A DNA stretch of 46,061 nt from Paenibacillus alkalitolerans (GTDB taxonomy: Bacteria; Bacillota; Bacilli; Paenibacillales; YIM-B00363), in NCBI RefSeq assembly GCF_016482785.1, contig NZ_JAEMXM010000015.1, positions 97,265 to 143,325 on the forward strand, given 5' to 3'. The notes below the pieces were generated by a model. The model did no database searches. It saw only the letters and a list, made by a program, of their open reading frames with translations, and was not told the origin of the DNA. Below, one piece after another: positions 32,431-40,871 of this stretch. The position numbers and the translations under genes are program-made. The stretch's first letter is position 1; each line of letters begins with the position of its first letter.

Positions 32431-35048
32431 GGGCGCTCCCCTCCGAAGCTCAATATTTTCACCGTCTCCCGCTGCAGCAGCTCCGTGAATTGATCGCCCG
32501 GCATCGGTTTGCCATGAAAGTATCCCTGCTGATAGTCGCATTGCAAGCTTGCGAGAATGTCCATCTCCGCTTGACCTTCCACACCTTCGCCGATGACGCT
32601 CCAACCGCGAATATGGGCCAAGGCTACGACGGTCTGCACAATCGCAAGATGATCCGTATCCTCCGCGATCCCCCGGACGAAGGACCGGTCAATCTTAAAG
32701 CCGTTCACCGGGAGCTTCTTCAGCATGCTTAGAGACGAATAGCCTGTGCCGAAATCATCGATCCACACACGCACACCTTGCCCCCGGAGACGGTTTAGCT
32801 CCTCGATGATGATGTCCGCATTCTTCACGAACACTTCCTCGGTGATCTCCAGATCGAGCGAATCCGCGGGCAGCCCCGTTTCTTCCAAAACTTCTTCCAC
32901 ATACTCGGCAACCTTATGATGGCTTAGCTGCGTGGGCGACAGATTAACGGCTACCCGCAGCGGGCCGAGCCCTGCGTCCAGCCACCTTTTATTTTGCCGG
33001 CACGCCTCGCGGATGACCCACTCCCCTATGCTACCGATCAGGCCGCATCTTTCGGCTATCGGAATAAACTTTAGAGGCGGGACCCAACCCAGTGTCGGGT
33101 GATCCCAACGAAGAAGCGCTTCGGCCCCGATAATTGTATTGCTGCGGGTATCCACGATCGGTTGATAAAATAAAGCGAGCCCGCCTCTCTCCACCGCTTT
33201 GCGCAGCTCGAATTCGATGGCCATTGCTTCTGACAGTGTTCCCGATTGCTGCTCGCAATGGTATCGGTATGCGTTGCCGCCCTCCTGCTTGGCGACGTAC
33301 ATGGCCGCGTCCGCATTTTTCACTGCTTCTTCAGCCGTTGATCCGTCTTTCGGCGCAAGTGCGATCCCGATGCTTGCCGCTGCGAACAGCTCGTGGCCGT
33401 CTACGAGGAACGCCTCGTTCAGCCCTTGCAGCACGTCTTCGGCCAGCCGTCCCGCTTCCCCCGCATTCGTCCCGGATACGACAATGACAAACTCGTCACC
33501 GCCGAGGCGCGCGATGAACGCTCTTTCTCCAACGATGTCCGAAAGTTTAGCCGCCGCTTGCCGCAGCAGCCGATCCCCGATTCCATGGCCCAACGTATCG
33601 TTAATTTGCTTGAACCGGTCCAAATCAATGAACATAACAGCCGTAATATCGGGACCAGCTTCACTTCGATTCATCACATCATCCAAATACTCGTTGAAAT
33701 GTCTCCGGTTCGGCAGGCCGGTGAGTGTGTCGTAATACGCCAGTTGTCTGGATTCTTGCAGCATCCTGCTCAGCTTCTCGGTAACGGAGCGAAAGTTATG
33801 TATGAGCGTCTGAATTTCCGCAATGTTGGAGTGCAGCCAGTCAATCCGCCTTCCTTCCCTGATTTTCGCCGGTACATCCGTGGTCATGGCCGCGAGCTTC
33901 GCGATGGACAGCAGAACGGACCGGTGCAGGAAGAAAGTAAAGATTCCAATAATCGAAACCGTATACAGCACGTTCACCGATTGGGAGAGATAGTATAAGG
34001 CGATCTCCCGTTCATACCGATCGGTCGCGAGCTTCAAATACAAGGTGAACGGCTCGAGATTTACCTGCTCGATAAACCACGTGCTCTTCCATTTCATCCC
34101 GGGAATGTCCACCGCCGACGTTCGATGATGCACATACTGAAGCGATGGAGACAAAACGGTCCCGTTCCCCTCCGTCACATCGGGAAACTCGATCTTCCGC
34201 CCGTTGAAATCAAACTGCTTGATCAGGTCCCCTTGTTTGCCGTACAGCACCGCATGATCCGCCAGCGTTAGAGAGGTGGCCTCTACTGCTTGCCGGAAAT
34301 GTCCCAATTGCAGCGCGCTGCGCAGTTCAAGCGCCCGAACCTGCTCCGGCGATAACGATTGATACGACCGGCGCAGCGCCTCCGACAGCTCCGCCGATTG
34401 ATTCGCCATTTCGTTAAGCACATTTCGTTCGACGCTCTCCCCGGTGTTCAGCATAAACAGGAACGATGAGCCGATCATGCCGAACAGCATGAGTTGGCGC
34501 AGCACTTGCGACAGCCGTATCACTTTCGTTTTCCTTGCACCGTCAAGCGGCCGTTTCCGGAATATGGACAAATACGCGGCGCAAGCATCCGCGATCATCG
34601 CATTAAACAAGCAGTTTATGAGCAAAAGGATCGCAAAAATCCAAAGCCCCGGGTCAATCGCGCCGTTGTGCAAATAGTAGATGAGAAAAATGATCGGAAA
34701 TCCCAACAGCACCCAGAACAGCAAATCCGGCAGCAGGAGACGCCTGGAACCAAAGCTTCGGAACAGCGCCGTTACCGACAAAATCTCCAGAAGTATAATC
34801 GCATTCATAATGAGCGTTTCCGGACGTGCGGACACCGCCGCAGCCTGCACAAGCAATACCTGCAGCACGGCCGGTCTCCAGCCGTATATTCGTAACGTAA
34901 TCAAGAAGAACAGGCCGGCAAAATGCGACTGCATCCCCAACCCAAGTCCCAATGGACGAATGTCGCAAACAAATGCGGCAGCTCCCAACATGATATAAAG
35001 TAGTGATGTAAACGCTTTATATTTCTTTATCGGAATCTGCGTTGTCAT
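32427..35048 (-). CDS. Membrane GGDEF-EAL protein (c-di-GMP cyclase/phosphodiesterase)
   Basis: An 873-residue membrane signalling enzyme. About five or six hydrophobic helices in the first 190 residues resemble a 5TM sensor of LytS type. An extracellular loop follows, then a last helix near 380 and a HAMP-like linker. GGDEF near residue 516 (ARLGGDEFVIVVS) is intact, so it can make cyclic di-GMP; EAL near 643 (GAEALLRWDHP) with NLSPTQL, LEITEEVF, IDDFGTGYSSL and GEGVEG is also intact, so it can degrade it. Which activity dominates cannot be told from sequence. The ATG at 35048 (MTTQIPIKKYK) is chosen because GGGGGCG lies upstream. It is followed with a 4-nt overlap by a solute-binding lipoprotein gene. 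Confidence 0.88.
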   Translation of the reverse strand: MTTQIPIKKYKAFTSLLYIMLGAAAFVCDIRPLGLGLGMQSHFAGLFFLITLRIYGWRPAVLQVLLVQAAAVSARPETLIMNAIILLEILSVTALFRSFGSRRLLLPDLLFWVLLGFPIIFLIYYLHNGAIDPGLWIFAILLLINCLFNAMIADACAAYLSIFRKRPLDGARKTKVIRLSQVLRQLMLFGMIGSSFLFMLNTGESVERNVLNEMANQSAELSEALRRSYQSLSPEQVRALELRSALQLGHFRQAVEATSLTLADHAVLYGKQGDLIKQFDFNGRKIEFPDVTEGNGTVLSPSLQYVHHRTSAVDIPGMKWKSTWFIEQVNLEPFTLYLKLATDRYEREIALYYLSQSVNVLYTVSIIGIFTFFLHRSVLLSIAKLAAMTTDVPAKIREGRRIDWLHSNIAEIQTLIHNFRSVTEKLSRMLQESRQLAYYDTLTGLPNRRHFNEYLDDVMNRSEAGPDITAVMFIDLDRFKQINDTLGHGIGDRLLRQAAAKLSDIVGERAFIARLGGDEFVIVVSGTNAGEAGRLAEDVLQGLNEAFLVDGHELFAAASIGIALAPKDGSTAEEAVKNADAAMYVAKQEGGNAYRYHCEQQSGTLSEAMAIEFELRKAVERGGLALFYQPIVDTRSNTIIGAEALLRWDHPTLGWVPPLKFIPIAERCGLIGSIGEWVIREACRQNKRWLDAGLGPLRVAVNLSPTQLSHHKVAEYVEEVLEETGLPADSLDLEITEEVFVKNADIIIEELNRLRGQGVRVWIDDFGTGYSSLSMLKKLPVNGFKIDRSFVRGIAEDTDHLAIVQTVVALAHIRGWSVIGEGVEGQAEMDILASLQCDYQQGYFHGKPMPGDQFTELLQRETVKILSFGGERP

Positions 35049-35166
35049 GGAAAGCGCCCCCGTTGTGCGGAATGAGAGTTTTATCATAGTCCTAAAGTCC
35101 CATGCATATATGATACTTCGACACGCATCGACAAGTTCCTCCCATCTCACCGAAACAAAAAAGAGA

Positions 35167-35195
35167 GCTCCAACGCTTCGATTGAAGCGCGGAGC
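35167..35195 (-). terminator. Terminator of the frameshifted solute-binding gene
   Basis: GCTCC-AA-CGCTTC and GAAGCG-C-GGAGC pair around GATT. On the minus strand the stem is followed by CTCTCTTTTTTG. It lies about 230 nt after the solute-binding gene stop and before the GGDEF-EAL gene. Confidence 0.7.
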
Positions 35196-35320
35196 CCGTT
35201 GAAGCTAATCTTGGCTGGCGAACAGCCGGTTGCTGAACATTCTTGGTATTCGTTAATCCAGTGAATATGTAACTCCGCTTGATCGGGGCTTCGTGAAACC
35301 GTTGTCCCGCTATACCCGAG

Positions 35321-35402
35321 CCTCAGAAACACAGCTGTTTGATCCCGGCGATTTGTGCGAGTTATTGTTTCTGAACGAACGGGAGAATGAGAGAACGCTT
35401 TT
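35321..35402 (+). repeat. Dispersed intergenic repeat, partial copy
   Basis: Begins CCTCAGAAACACAG and ends GAACGGGAGAATGAGAGAAC; the middle is diverged. It is the shortest-matching of the longer copies of the repeat seen at 36841-36995 and 45874-46027. Confidence 0.5.
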
Positions 35403-35428
35403 CCGACGGAACTGTCCTCATCAACCGG

Positions 35429-36818
35429 TCAATACCATTGCCACCAATTGCCGCCCGCCTCTTTAAGCTGTTTCGTCTCGTCGATCTTCTTGTTCATATC
35501 TTCTTCAACCAACCGCAGCGCCGTCGGAGTATCTTTGGACTCCTCAAAAATGTATCTGTTGAATGCAGTCCACGTGTCCGGATTGATAAACGTCAAGCCC
35601 GGTTTGCGCGATTTGGGCACGGCAGGCTTCAGGGCGAAAATATTTTGAACGTCCTTGCCTTGCAATTCCGGCACATTTTGTCCGAATGCCTTCTGCACCG
35701 CTTCGCTGTTCAACGGACCGATGAGGGCGTCCTTGGACCTGGCGATCTGCACCTCTTCGGAAAGAAGATACGCGATCACCTGGAAGGCCAAATCCTTCTT
35801 GTTGGATTGTTTTGTAACGAACAAGGCGTTTACGTTGGGCATATATTTCGAATTCGGCGCCTTCCGGAAATACGGGAACGGTGCCGAAAGCGAAATTCAA
35901 GTCCGGATATTCGCGCGACCACTTCGTAATATTTTCGATCGTATCGACCGACATCGCCATTCGTCCTTGGGGGAAGTGCGACGTCGAGGTGAACTGGTTC
36001 CCGTCGATTTCATAGAAACGTCTCATGTTGTTTACAATTTTCACCCAAGTATCCGTCGTGTAAGATGCCTTGTCTTCGTTCGGGTCCAACACCGGCTCGC
36101 CAAGCTGGTTATAGTAGGAATAATGGCTCGGATGCTGCTGATAGCCTTTGTACGTCGCATCTCCATCCTGGCGGGTCATTTTCTTCGTCAGCTCGTAAGC
36201 CTCGTCATACGTCATGCCGAGTTTCGGATAATCTTCGCCGAACTTGTCGAAGATGTCCTTGTTGTAGACAAGGGCGAATTCGTCCATTTCGAACGGCAGC
36301 GAGTAAATCTTCCCGCCCGACGCCGATTGAACGAGCGTCATTGTTCCCGGATCGAGCCGGCTCGTATCGAAATTGTATTTTTTGATCAAGTCGGACATGT
36401 CGTATTCCATCTGAAACTTCTCAATCATTCTGTGCGTGTTGCGGTGCACTTCTTCCAACACAATGTCGGGAAGCGTGCCCTTGGCGATCAGATCCTCGTA
36501 TCTTGTGCCGTCGTTCCAGTGGACATGTTTAATCTTAATATTAGGAAACTTCTTCCTGATGTGCTGCCCGATCAGTCTTTCAAAATTTTCTTCTTCCTCG
36601 TAAATTTTGTTCATCGCCGTGTAAAAAAACAATTCGTCCTCCGGCGTGCCGTTCACCGTTGTGCCGACCTCGCTGTCGGGTTCATTGCCGGTACCGGCGG
36701 TTACGGAAGTTTCTTCTCCCGAGGCGCCGGTTTGTGCCGCTTTGCTTCCTCCGAAACATCCGGCTGGGCCGATGAATGCCACAACAATCACCAGCGTGAT
36801 GAGTGCAAACTTTTTCAT
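35429..36818 (-). pseudogene. Extracellular solute-binding lipoprotein gene with one frameshift
   Basis: The first part starts MKKFALITLV with lipobox GPAGC (Cys21) and reads normally to AFGTVPVFPEG near 35858. There one extra G shifts the frame. The proper continuation APNSKYMPNVNALFVTKQSN is found in the next frame and runs to GGNWWQWY at 35429. Without that base the protein would be about 462 residues, a normal sugar-binding lipoprotein. It is otherwise well preserved, so the lesion is recent, a programmed shift, or a sequencing error. The ribosome site is a run of nine G. No permeases adjoin it. A 3'-end duplicate lies at 31017-31082. Confidence 0.8.
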
Positions 36819-36840
36819 AATTTATTAACCCCCCCCCGAA

Positions 36841-36995
36841 CCTCAGAAAACACAGTTTGTCATCCCGAATCGGTTTGAATTATCTCTCCCATTTTCTAAA
36901 CCCCGCATCGGTATGAGTCATCATCTCCATTTTCTGATTGAACGGGAGAGTGGCAGAACACTTTTTTGAGAACCATAGGTCATCCTCAGTTTCAT
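36841..36995 (+). repeat. Dispersed intergenic repeat, full copy
   Basis: About 150 bp starting CCTCAGAAAACACAG. It contains two diverged tandem units of about 35-38 nt (ATCGGTTTGAATTATC... and ATCGGTATGAGTCATC..., each ending in ATTTTCT), then GATTGAACGGGAGAGTGG and AGAACACTTTTTTGAG. The same order is found at 45874-46027, and parts at 35321 and 38243. It lies upstream of the frameshifted solute-binding gene. Confidence 0.7.
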
Positions 36996-37001
36996 AAAGA
37001 A

Positions 37002-37044
37002 AATCGCCCTCCACCTTGCCAAGAAGGCAAGCTGAAGGGCGATT
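37002..37044 (-). terminator. Terminator of the aldo/keto reductase gene
   Basis: AATCGCCCT / AGGGCGATT (9 bp) with an inner CTTGCC / GGCAAG stem, followed on the minus strand by TTCTTTATG. It starts 35 nt after the reductase stop. Confidence 0.85.
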
Positions 37045-37078
37045 GCAAAGCAGCCGCGGCCAGTTGTTCGGGCTAAGT

Positions 37079-38017
37079 TTAAGCTATAATCGCTTCGATC
37101 TTATCTATGATTTCCTGGGACAGCTCAATGTCCGAGGCTTTAGCGTTTTCTTCGATTTGCTGCGGACGGCTGGCTCCGACCAGAGCGCTAGCCACGTTCG
37201 GCTTGCGCAAAACCCAAGCGAGCGCGAGCTGGCCGACCGTAACATTCAATTCGCCGGCGATCGCAGACAGCTGATTTACTTTAGATATTTTTTCTTCAGA
37301 AATACCTTTGCGCATCCCCTCAATCTTTGCCGCGCGGCTGTCTTCCGGAATATCAGCTGCAGACTTGTACTTCCCTGTCAATAAACCTTGTGCGAGCGGC
37401 GAGAAAACGACTTGTCCGATACCTTTTTGCTCCCCGAACGGAATGATTTCCTTCTCGATATATCGGTTGAACATATTGTATACCGGCTGATTAACGACAA
37501 TGCGGTCAAGAAGATATTTGTCCGCAATAGCCAGCGCTTCAGCCATTTGTGCCGCTGTCCATTCGCTGACCCCCGCATACAGAATCTTGCCTTGAGTCAC
37601 CAGGTCGTCGATCGTGTGCAGCGTTTCCTCGACCGGTGTTTCGGGGTCGTAACGGTGGCAATAATAAATATCCACGTAATCCGTTCCTAATCTGTTCAAG
37701 CTGGCATGCAGCTGCTCAAACACGTGCTTGCGGGACAATCCTCGATCATTCGGGCCGTCGCCCATCTTCCCAAACACCTTCGTTGCCAACACGCAGGAGT
37801 CGCGGGGGTAATTCTTCAATGCCTCCCCCATCACCTTTTCAGCTGCACCACGCTCGTAAACGTTCGCCGTATCGAAAAAATTGATGCCTAGTTCATACGC
37901 TTTGTGTATGGCATTCAACGCATTTTCTTGCTCAACATATCCGCCGTAAGTAAGCCAGCTCCCTAAACTAATTTCACTAACTTTCAAACCGCTTCCGCCT
38001 AATTTCCGGTATTTCAT
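37079..38017 (-). CDS. Aldo/keto reductase (potassium-channel beta-subunit-like family)
   Basis: A 312-residue NADPH-dependent oxidoreductase. The catalytic tetrad is complete: Asp49 and Tyr54 in FFDTANVYERG, Lys80 in VLATKVFG and His121 in YYCHRYDPETP. The cofactor-binding end ALVGASRPQQIEENAKA is typical of the Kv-beta/YajO branch. It reduces aldehydes or ketones to alcohols in the cytosol; the substrate is unknown. GGAGGGAG precedes the ATG at 38017 (MKYRKLGGSG). A TATAAT on the minus strand at 38155-38160 is a likely -10 box. It is a single gene with its own terminator and is intact amid decayed neighbours. Confidence 0.92.
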   Translation of the reverse strand: MKYRKLGGSGLKVSEISLGSWLTYGGYVEQENALNAIHKAYELGINFFDTANVYERGAAEKVMGEALKNYPRDSCVLATKVFGKMGDGPNDRGLSRKHVFEQLHASLNRLGTDYVDIYYCHRYDPETPVEETLHTIDDLVTQGKILYAGVSEWTAAQMAEALAIADKYLLDRIVVNQPVYNMFNRYIEKEIIPFGEQKGIGQVVFSPLAQGLLTGKYKSAADIPEDSRAAKIEGMRKGISEEKISKVNQLSAIAGELNVTVGQLALAWVLRKPNVASALVGASRPQQIEENAKASDIELSQEIIDKIEAIIA

Positions 38018-38242
38018 GTCTTCTCCCTCCATTTTTAGTTTTTTGTAGCAGTTTCCACAAATGTGGGCGGGCATGACTGTACGCCCCTGCGTGAGCTGCG
38101 CCTGCTTCCCAGAGATCACCCCCCGAGGAAAAACGCTTTCAGTTTGCTTGTTTCATTATAAAATAAAGCTTTTCTTTCGAGAAGGAGTGAAAAATAGTTT
38201 ACTTAATGTACAATCATTATCTAGTTACCTAAACTTAAGTAG

Positions 38243-38272
38243 GCTGAACGGGAGAGGGGGAGAACACATTTT
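38243..38272 (+). repeat. Dispersed intergenic repeat, short copy
   Basis: CTGAACGGGAGAGGGGGAGA followed by ACACATTTTG matches the right part of the longer copies. It lies between the aldo/keto reductase promoter and the end of the permease pseudogene. Confidence 0.5.
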
Positions 38273-38288
38273 GAAACAAAGAGTTCGC

Positions 38289-38838
38289 TTATTTAATTAT
38301 CAAGAAATATATTAACGGGATACATAGCACGAGAAGCGGAACGGGGATCTCCTTCGTTTTCCCGGCGATAATTTTTGTAATGACGTAGGCTAAAAATCGC
38401 GTTGGCAATGGCATCCCGGATCCCAATAAGCGTTAATATCAGAAACAAGACGCCGGATATAAAGACCATCCCTAATCCGGTTTGCCACGTTGCCATTCCT
38501 CCGGCAACAATCGTAAAAGCAAAGAACGCATTGCTTCCCATACCCGGCGCCAAAGCAAACGGTCTCTTTGCATAAAGCCCCATAAATATCGTAAAAATCG
38601 CCGCTACTAAAATCGTCGAGACCATTACGGCCCCTACCGGCATTCCGGAAGCTTGAATAATGTTGGGATTAACGATAATTATATAAGCCATTGTAATAAA
38701 GGTAGTTAATCCGGCAATCGCTTCCGTACGAACATTCGTATTAAATTGTTTTAATTTAAATGTTCGTTCCAGCCAACCTCCCGTCTGCGAAGCCGCTATT
38801 TCAGGCGGGCGATCCAAATGTACTTTAATATTTAACAC
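38289..38838 (-). pseudogene. AzgA-type purine permease with large internal deletion
   Basis: Residues 1-148 match the start of an NCS2/AzgA purine transporter: ERTFKLKQFNTNVRTEAIAG, TTFITMAYIIIVNPNIIQ and FALAPGMGSNAFFAFT. After LIGIRDAIANAI the frame changes, and a second frame gives LAYVITKIIAGKTKEIPVPL and on to IYFLIIK stop, which is a normal C-terminal end for this family. Roughly 250 residues covering the middle helices are missing, with the junction near 38395. The product cannot transport. The initiation region is also odd: GTG touching AAAAGG. A long hairpin lies directly upstream. Confidence 0.85.
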
Positions 38839-38870
38839 CTTTTAAGGAACAGACGGTAAAGTCGCACAAT

Positions 38871-38950
38871 AAAAAGGAGCGTCCCTTGCAAGATGAGGGT
38901 TTCAACGGGTCAGTGCCCTTAAAACCCATCATGGCAAGGAGGACGCTCTT
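38871..38950 (-). terminator. Long imperfect hairpin, terminator of ABC operon 2
   Basis: Two arms of about 29 nt (AAGGAGCGTCCCTTGCAAGA... and ...GGCAAGGAGGACGCTCTT) pair with few mismatches around a 20-nt centre. On the minus strand the stem ends in GCTCCTTTTTATTG. It starts 22 nt after the permease stop. Its length is unusual for a terminator and it may derive from a palindromic repeat. Confidence 0.75.
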
Positions 38951-38971
38951 AACTTTGAAGTTTAAACGAAT

Positions 38972-39799
38972 TCAACCCTTCACCGACCCTGCGGTCAACC
39001 CGCGGATGAAGCTCTTCGACCCGACAGCGAACAATATCAACACCGGAAGCGTGCCGATCGTCAACCCGAGAATTTGAGCGGCCAAGTCGGTGCGGTACGC
39101 CCGGCCCAACGAGGTGATCCCGAGCGGAATCGTGAACAAATCCGGATTGTTGATAATAATCAACGGCAGCAGGTAGTTGTTCCAGGACCATAAGAATACG
39201 AGCAGCGACAGCGTCGTAATCGCCGGATATATGAACGACAGCACGATCTGGAAGAAGATCCCGATGTCGGAGCAGCCGTCGATTCTCGCGCTTTCCAGCA
39301 CCTCGGTCGGAATCGCGCCCTTCATGAACTGCGTCATCCAATACACGCCGAACGCGTTTGCCACGAACGGCAGCACGAGCGGTAGCAGCGTGCCCGACAG
39401 CCCCAAGTACCGCATCTCGATGACGTACGCGACGAGCCCGAGCTGGCCGGGGATCATCATCGTGAGCAGGATACCGGCGAATATTTTATTTTTGTACTTA
39501 AATTCGTGCTTGGCGAACGCATATCCCGCGAAGGCGCTGACGAACACCGAAGCGACGGTGCTCGTGACGGAGACGATGATGCTGTTCATGTACGCGAGAT
39601 CGAACCGGCTTTCGGACACCGTTTTCAAATTTTCAAGTAAATAATTGCCGGGGGTGAGCACGATCTTGGTGAACAGATCCTCGTTCTGGTGAGTGCCCAT
39701 AATGATCATGATATAAAAAGGTAACAGCGCGAACACAGACAGCAATGCGATCGAGCCGGTGGCGAGTAAGGTGCGCAGCGTGTTGGTTTTCATATTCAT
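38972..39799 (-). CDS. Carbohydrate ABC permease, UgpE-type (system 2)
   Basis: A 275-residue CUT1 permease paralogous to the one at 5095-5901. It shares the signature VFLWSWNNYLLPLIIINN, the EAA loop ESARIDGCSDIGIFFQIVL and the ending SKSFIRGLTAGSVKG. Six hydrophobic helices are visible. The ATG at 39799 overlaps the stop of the upstream permease gene (ATGA) and follows GGGGGGATC. It is the last gene of operon 2, followed by a long terminator hairpin. Substrate unknown; similarity to system 1 suggests a related sugar. Confidence 0.88.
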   Translation of the reverse strand: MNMKTNTLRTLLATGSIALLSVFALLPFYIMIIMGTHQNEDLFTKIVLTPGNYLLENLKTVSESRFDLAYMNSIIVSVTSTVASVFVSAFAGYAFAKHEFKYKNKIFAGILLTMMIPGQLGLVAYVIEMRYLGLSGTLLPLVLPFVANAFGVYWMTQFMKGAIPTEVLESARIDGCSDIGIFFQIVLSFIYPAITTLSLLVFLWSWNNYLLPLIIINNPDLFTIPLGITSLGRAYRTDLAAQILGLTIGTLPVLILFAVGSKSFIRGLTAGSVKG

Positions 39800-40713
39800 T
39801 CCGTCTGATCCCCCCTGTACATCCGCACCCCGAGGAACGAGAAGACGGCGATGATGACGCACAGCCCGTACGCGATCGCGGCGCCGAGACCGTAGCGAGT
39901 CGTGCTGCCGAAGGCGGTGTCGTACATGTTCCACACGGTCGTCAGACAGCAGCGATCGGGTCCGCCGATGACCGCGATGCTCGAGCCTTGGCCGCTTCCG
40001 CCGAGCAGCAGCATCGGTTCCTCGAGCAGCTGAAAGCCGCCGATGATGCCCGTAATGACGATGAACGCCGTAACCGGCTTGAGCAGCGGAAGCGTAATCG
40101 AGAAGAACACCTTCATCGCCGACGCCCCGTCCACTTCAGCCGCTTCGTGCAAATCCTTCGGAATGTTCGCGAGCCCCGCCAAGTAGAAGATCATGGTGTA
40201 GCCGAATCCTTTCCAAAAGAGCATCACAATAATGACCATCCGGGCGTATCCCGCTTCGCCGAGCCAATAGATGCCTTCCTCGACCAAGCCGAAATGCAGC
40301 AGCACCTTGTTTACGAACCCCGCCTGCCAGTCGAACAGCAGGTTGAACATGAGCCCGACCGCCACCGGCGTGACGATATAAGGCAGGAAATTGATCAGCT
40401 GGAAAAATGCCCTCCACTTCACCCACCGGCTGTACAGCAGCGACGCCAGCAGCAGCCCGAGCGCGATTTGGAGCGGCAGCGTGATGACGGTGAAGAACAG
40501 CGTGTTGCCGACCGATTGGAAAAAGTAGGAGTCGGAATTGAACAGAAATTTGTAATTTTCGAGGCCGACGAACGTCTTCTCGCCGATGCCGTCCCAGCTC
40601 GTCAAGCTGACATAGAATGAAAACACGATCGGGACGAGGCCGAACGCCAAGTAAAACAGCAGATAGGGGGATAGGAAGAAGTACGGCACCCATTTTCGTT
40701 TGGCAGTGATCAT
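39796..40713 (-). CDS. Carbohydrate ABC permease, UgpA-type (system 2)
   Basis: A 305-residue CUT1 permease starting MITAKRKWVPYF, with the motif SLTSWDGIGEKTFVGLENY shared almost exactly with the system 1 permease at 5904, and EAA loop LHEAAEVDGASAMKVFFSI. Six helices. The start at 40713 is chosen by homology; AAAGGAG lies 13 nt upstream, longer than ideal, and the frame is open further up through a duplicated leader. Between it and the binding-protein gene lie a terminator-like hairpin and a 30-bp direct repeat, which probably lower permease output relative to binding protein. Confidence 0.87.
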   Translation of the reverse strand: MITAKRKWVPYFFLSPYLLFYLAFGLVPIVFSFYVSLTSWDGIGEKTFVGLENYKFLFNSDSYFFQSVGNTLFFTVITLPLQIALGLLLASLLYSRWVKWRAFFQLINFLPYIVTPVAVGLMFNLLFDWQAGFVNKVLLHFGLVEEGIYWLGEAGYARMVIIVMLFWKGFGYTMIFYLAGLANIPKDLHEAAEVDGASAMKVFFSITLPLLKPVTAFIVITGIIGGFQLLEEPMLLLGGSGQGSSIAVIGGPDRCCLTTVWNMYDTAFGSTTRYGLGAAIAYGLCVIIAVFSFLGVRMYRGDQTE

Positions 40714-40742
40714 AAGATGGTTCACGCTCCTTTGCTTCGGTT

Positions 40743-40814
40743 TTACCTTCGCGGACAACCTTCGGTTGCCTCGTTGCTTCGCTGTTACCTTCGCGGACAA
40801 CCTTCGGTTGCCTC
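40743..40814 (-). repeat. 30-bp direct repeat in the leader before the system 2 permeases
   Basis: Two perfect 30-bp copies (40743-40772 and 40785-40814) of a unit beginning TTACCTTCGCGGACAACC on the plus strand, 42 nt apart. Each contains the small palindrome AACCTTCGGTT. They lie in the transcript between binding protein and permease, where RNA structure may set relative expression. Confidence 0.75.
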
Positions 40815-40828
40815 CTTCGGAAAATAAA

Positions 40829-40853
40829 GAGCGGCCCGAAACCGCAGCCGCTC
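40829..40853 (-). terminator. Attenuating terminator after the system 2 binding-protein gene
   Basis: GAGCGGC and GCCGCTC form a 7-bp stem with an 11-nt loop; on the minus strand TTTATTTTCC follows. It is 19 nt after the binding-protein stop but inside the operon, so it probably gives partial termination. Confidence 0.75.
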
Positions 40854-40871
40854 CCGCCAATCCAGCCCCGC

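Larger units (their letters stand above)
35049..35428. other. Intergenic stretch with terminator and partial repeat
   Basis: No gene that I can support. It holds a minus-strand terminator (35167-35195) and a partial copy of the dispersed repeat (35321-35402). Between them, a 61-codon minus-strand frame (35147-35332) overlaps the terminator and shows no family feature. Confidence 0.5.

Noticed and set aside
35147-35332. A 61-codon minus-strand frame between the GGDEF-EAL gene and the frameshifted binding-protein gene.
   Set aside because: It overlaps a terminator hairpin, has no good ribosome site and shows no protein features.
38128-38143. CTGAAAGCGTTTTTCC upstream of the aldo/keto reductase looks like half a cre site.
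   Set aside because: The right half lacks the CA required by the consensus and is simply T-rich.
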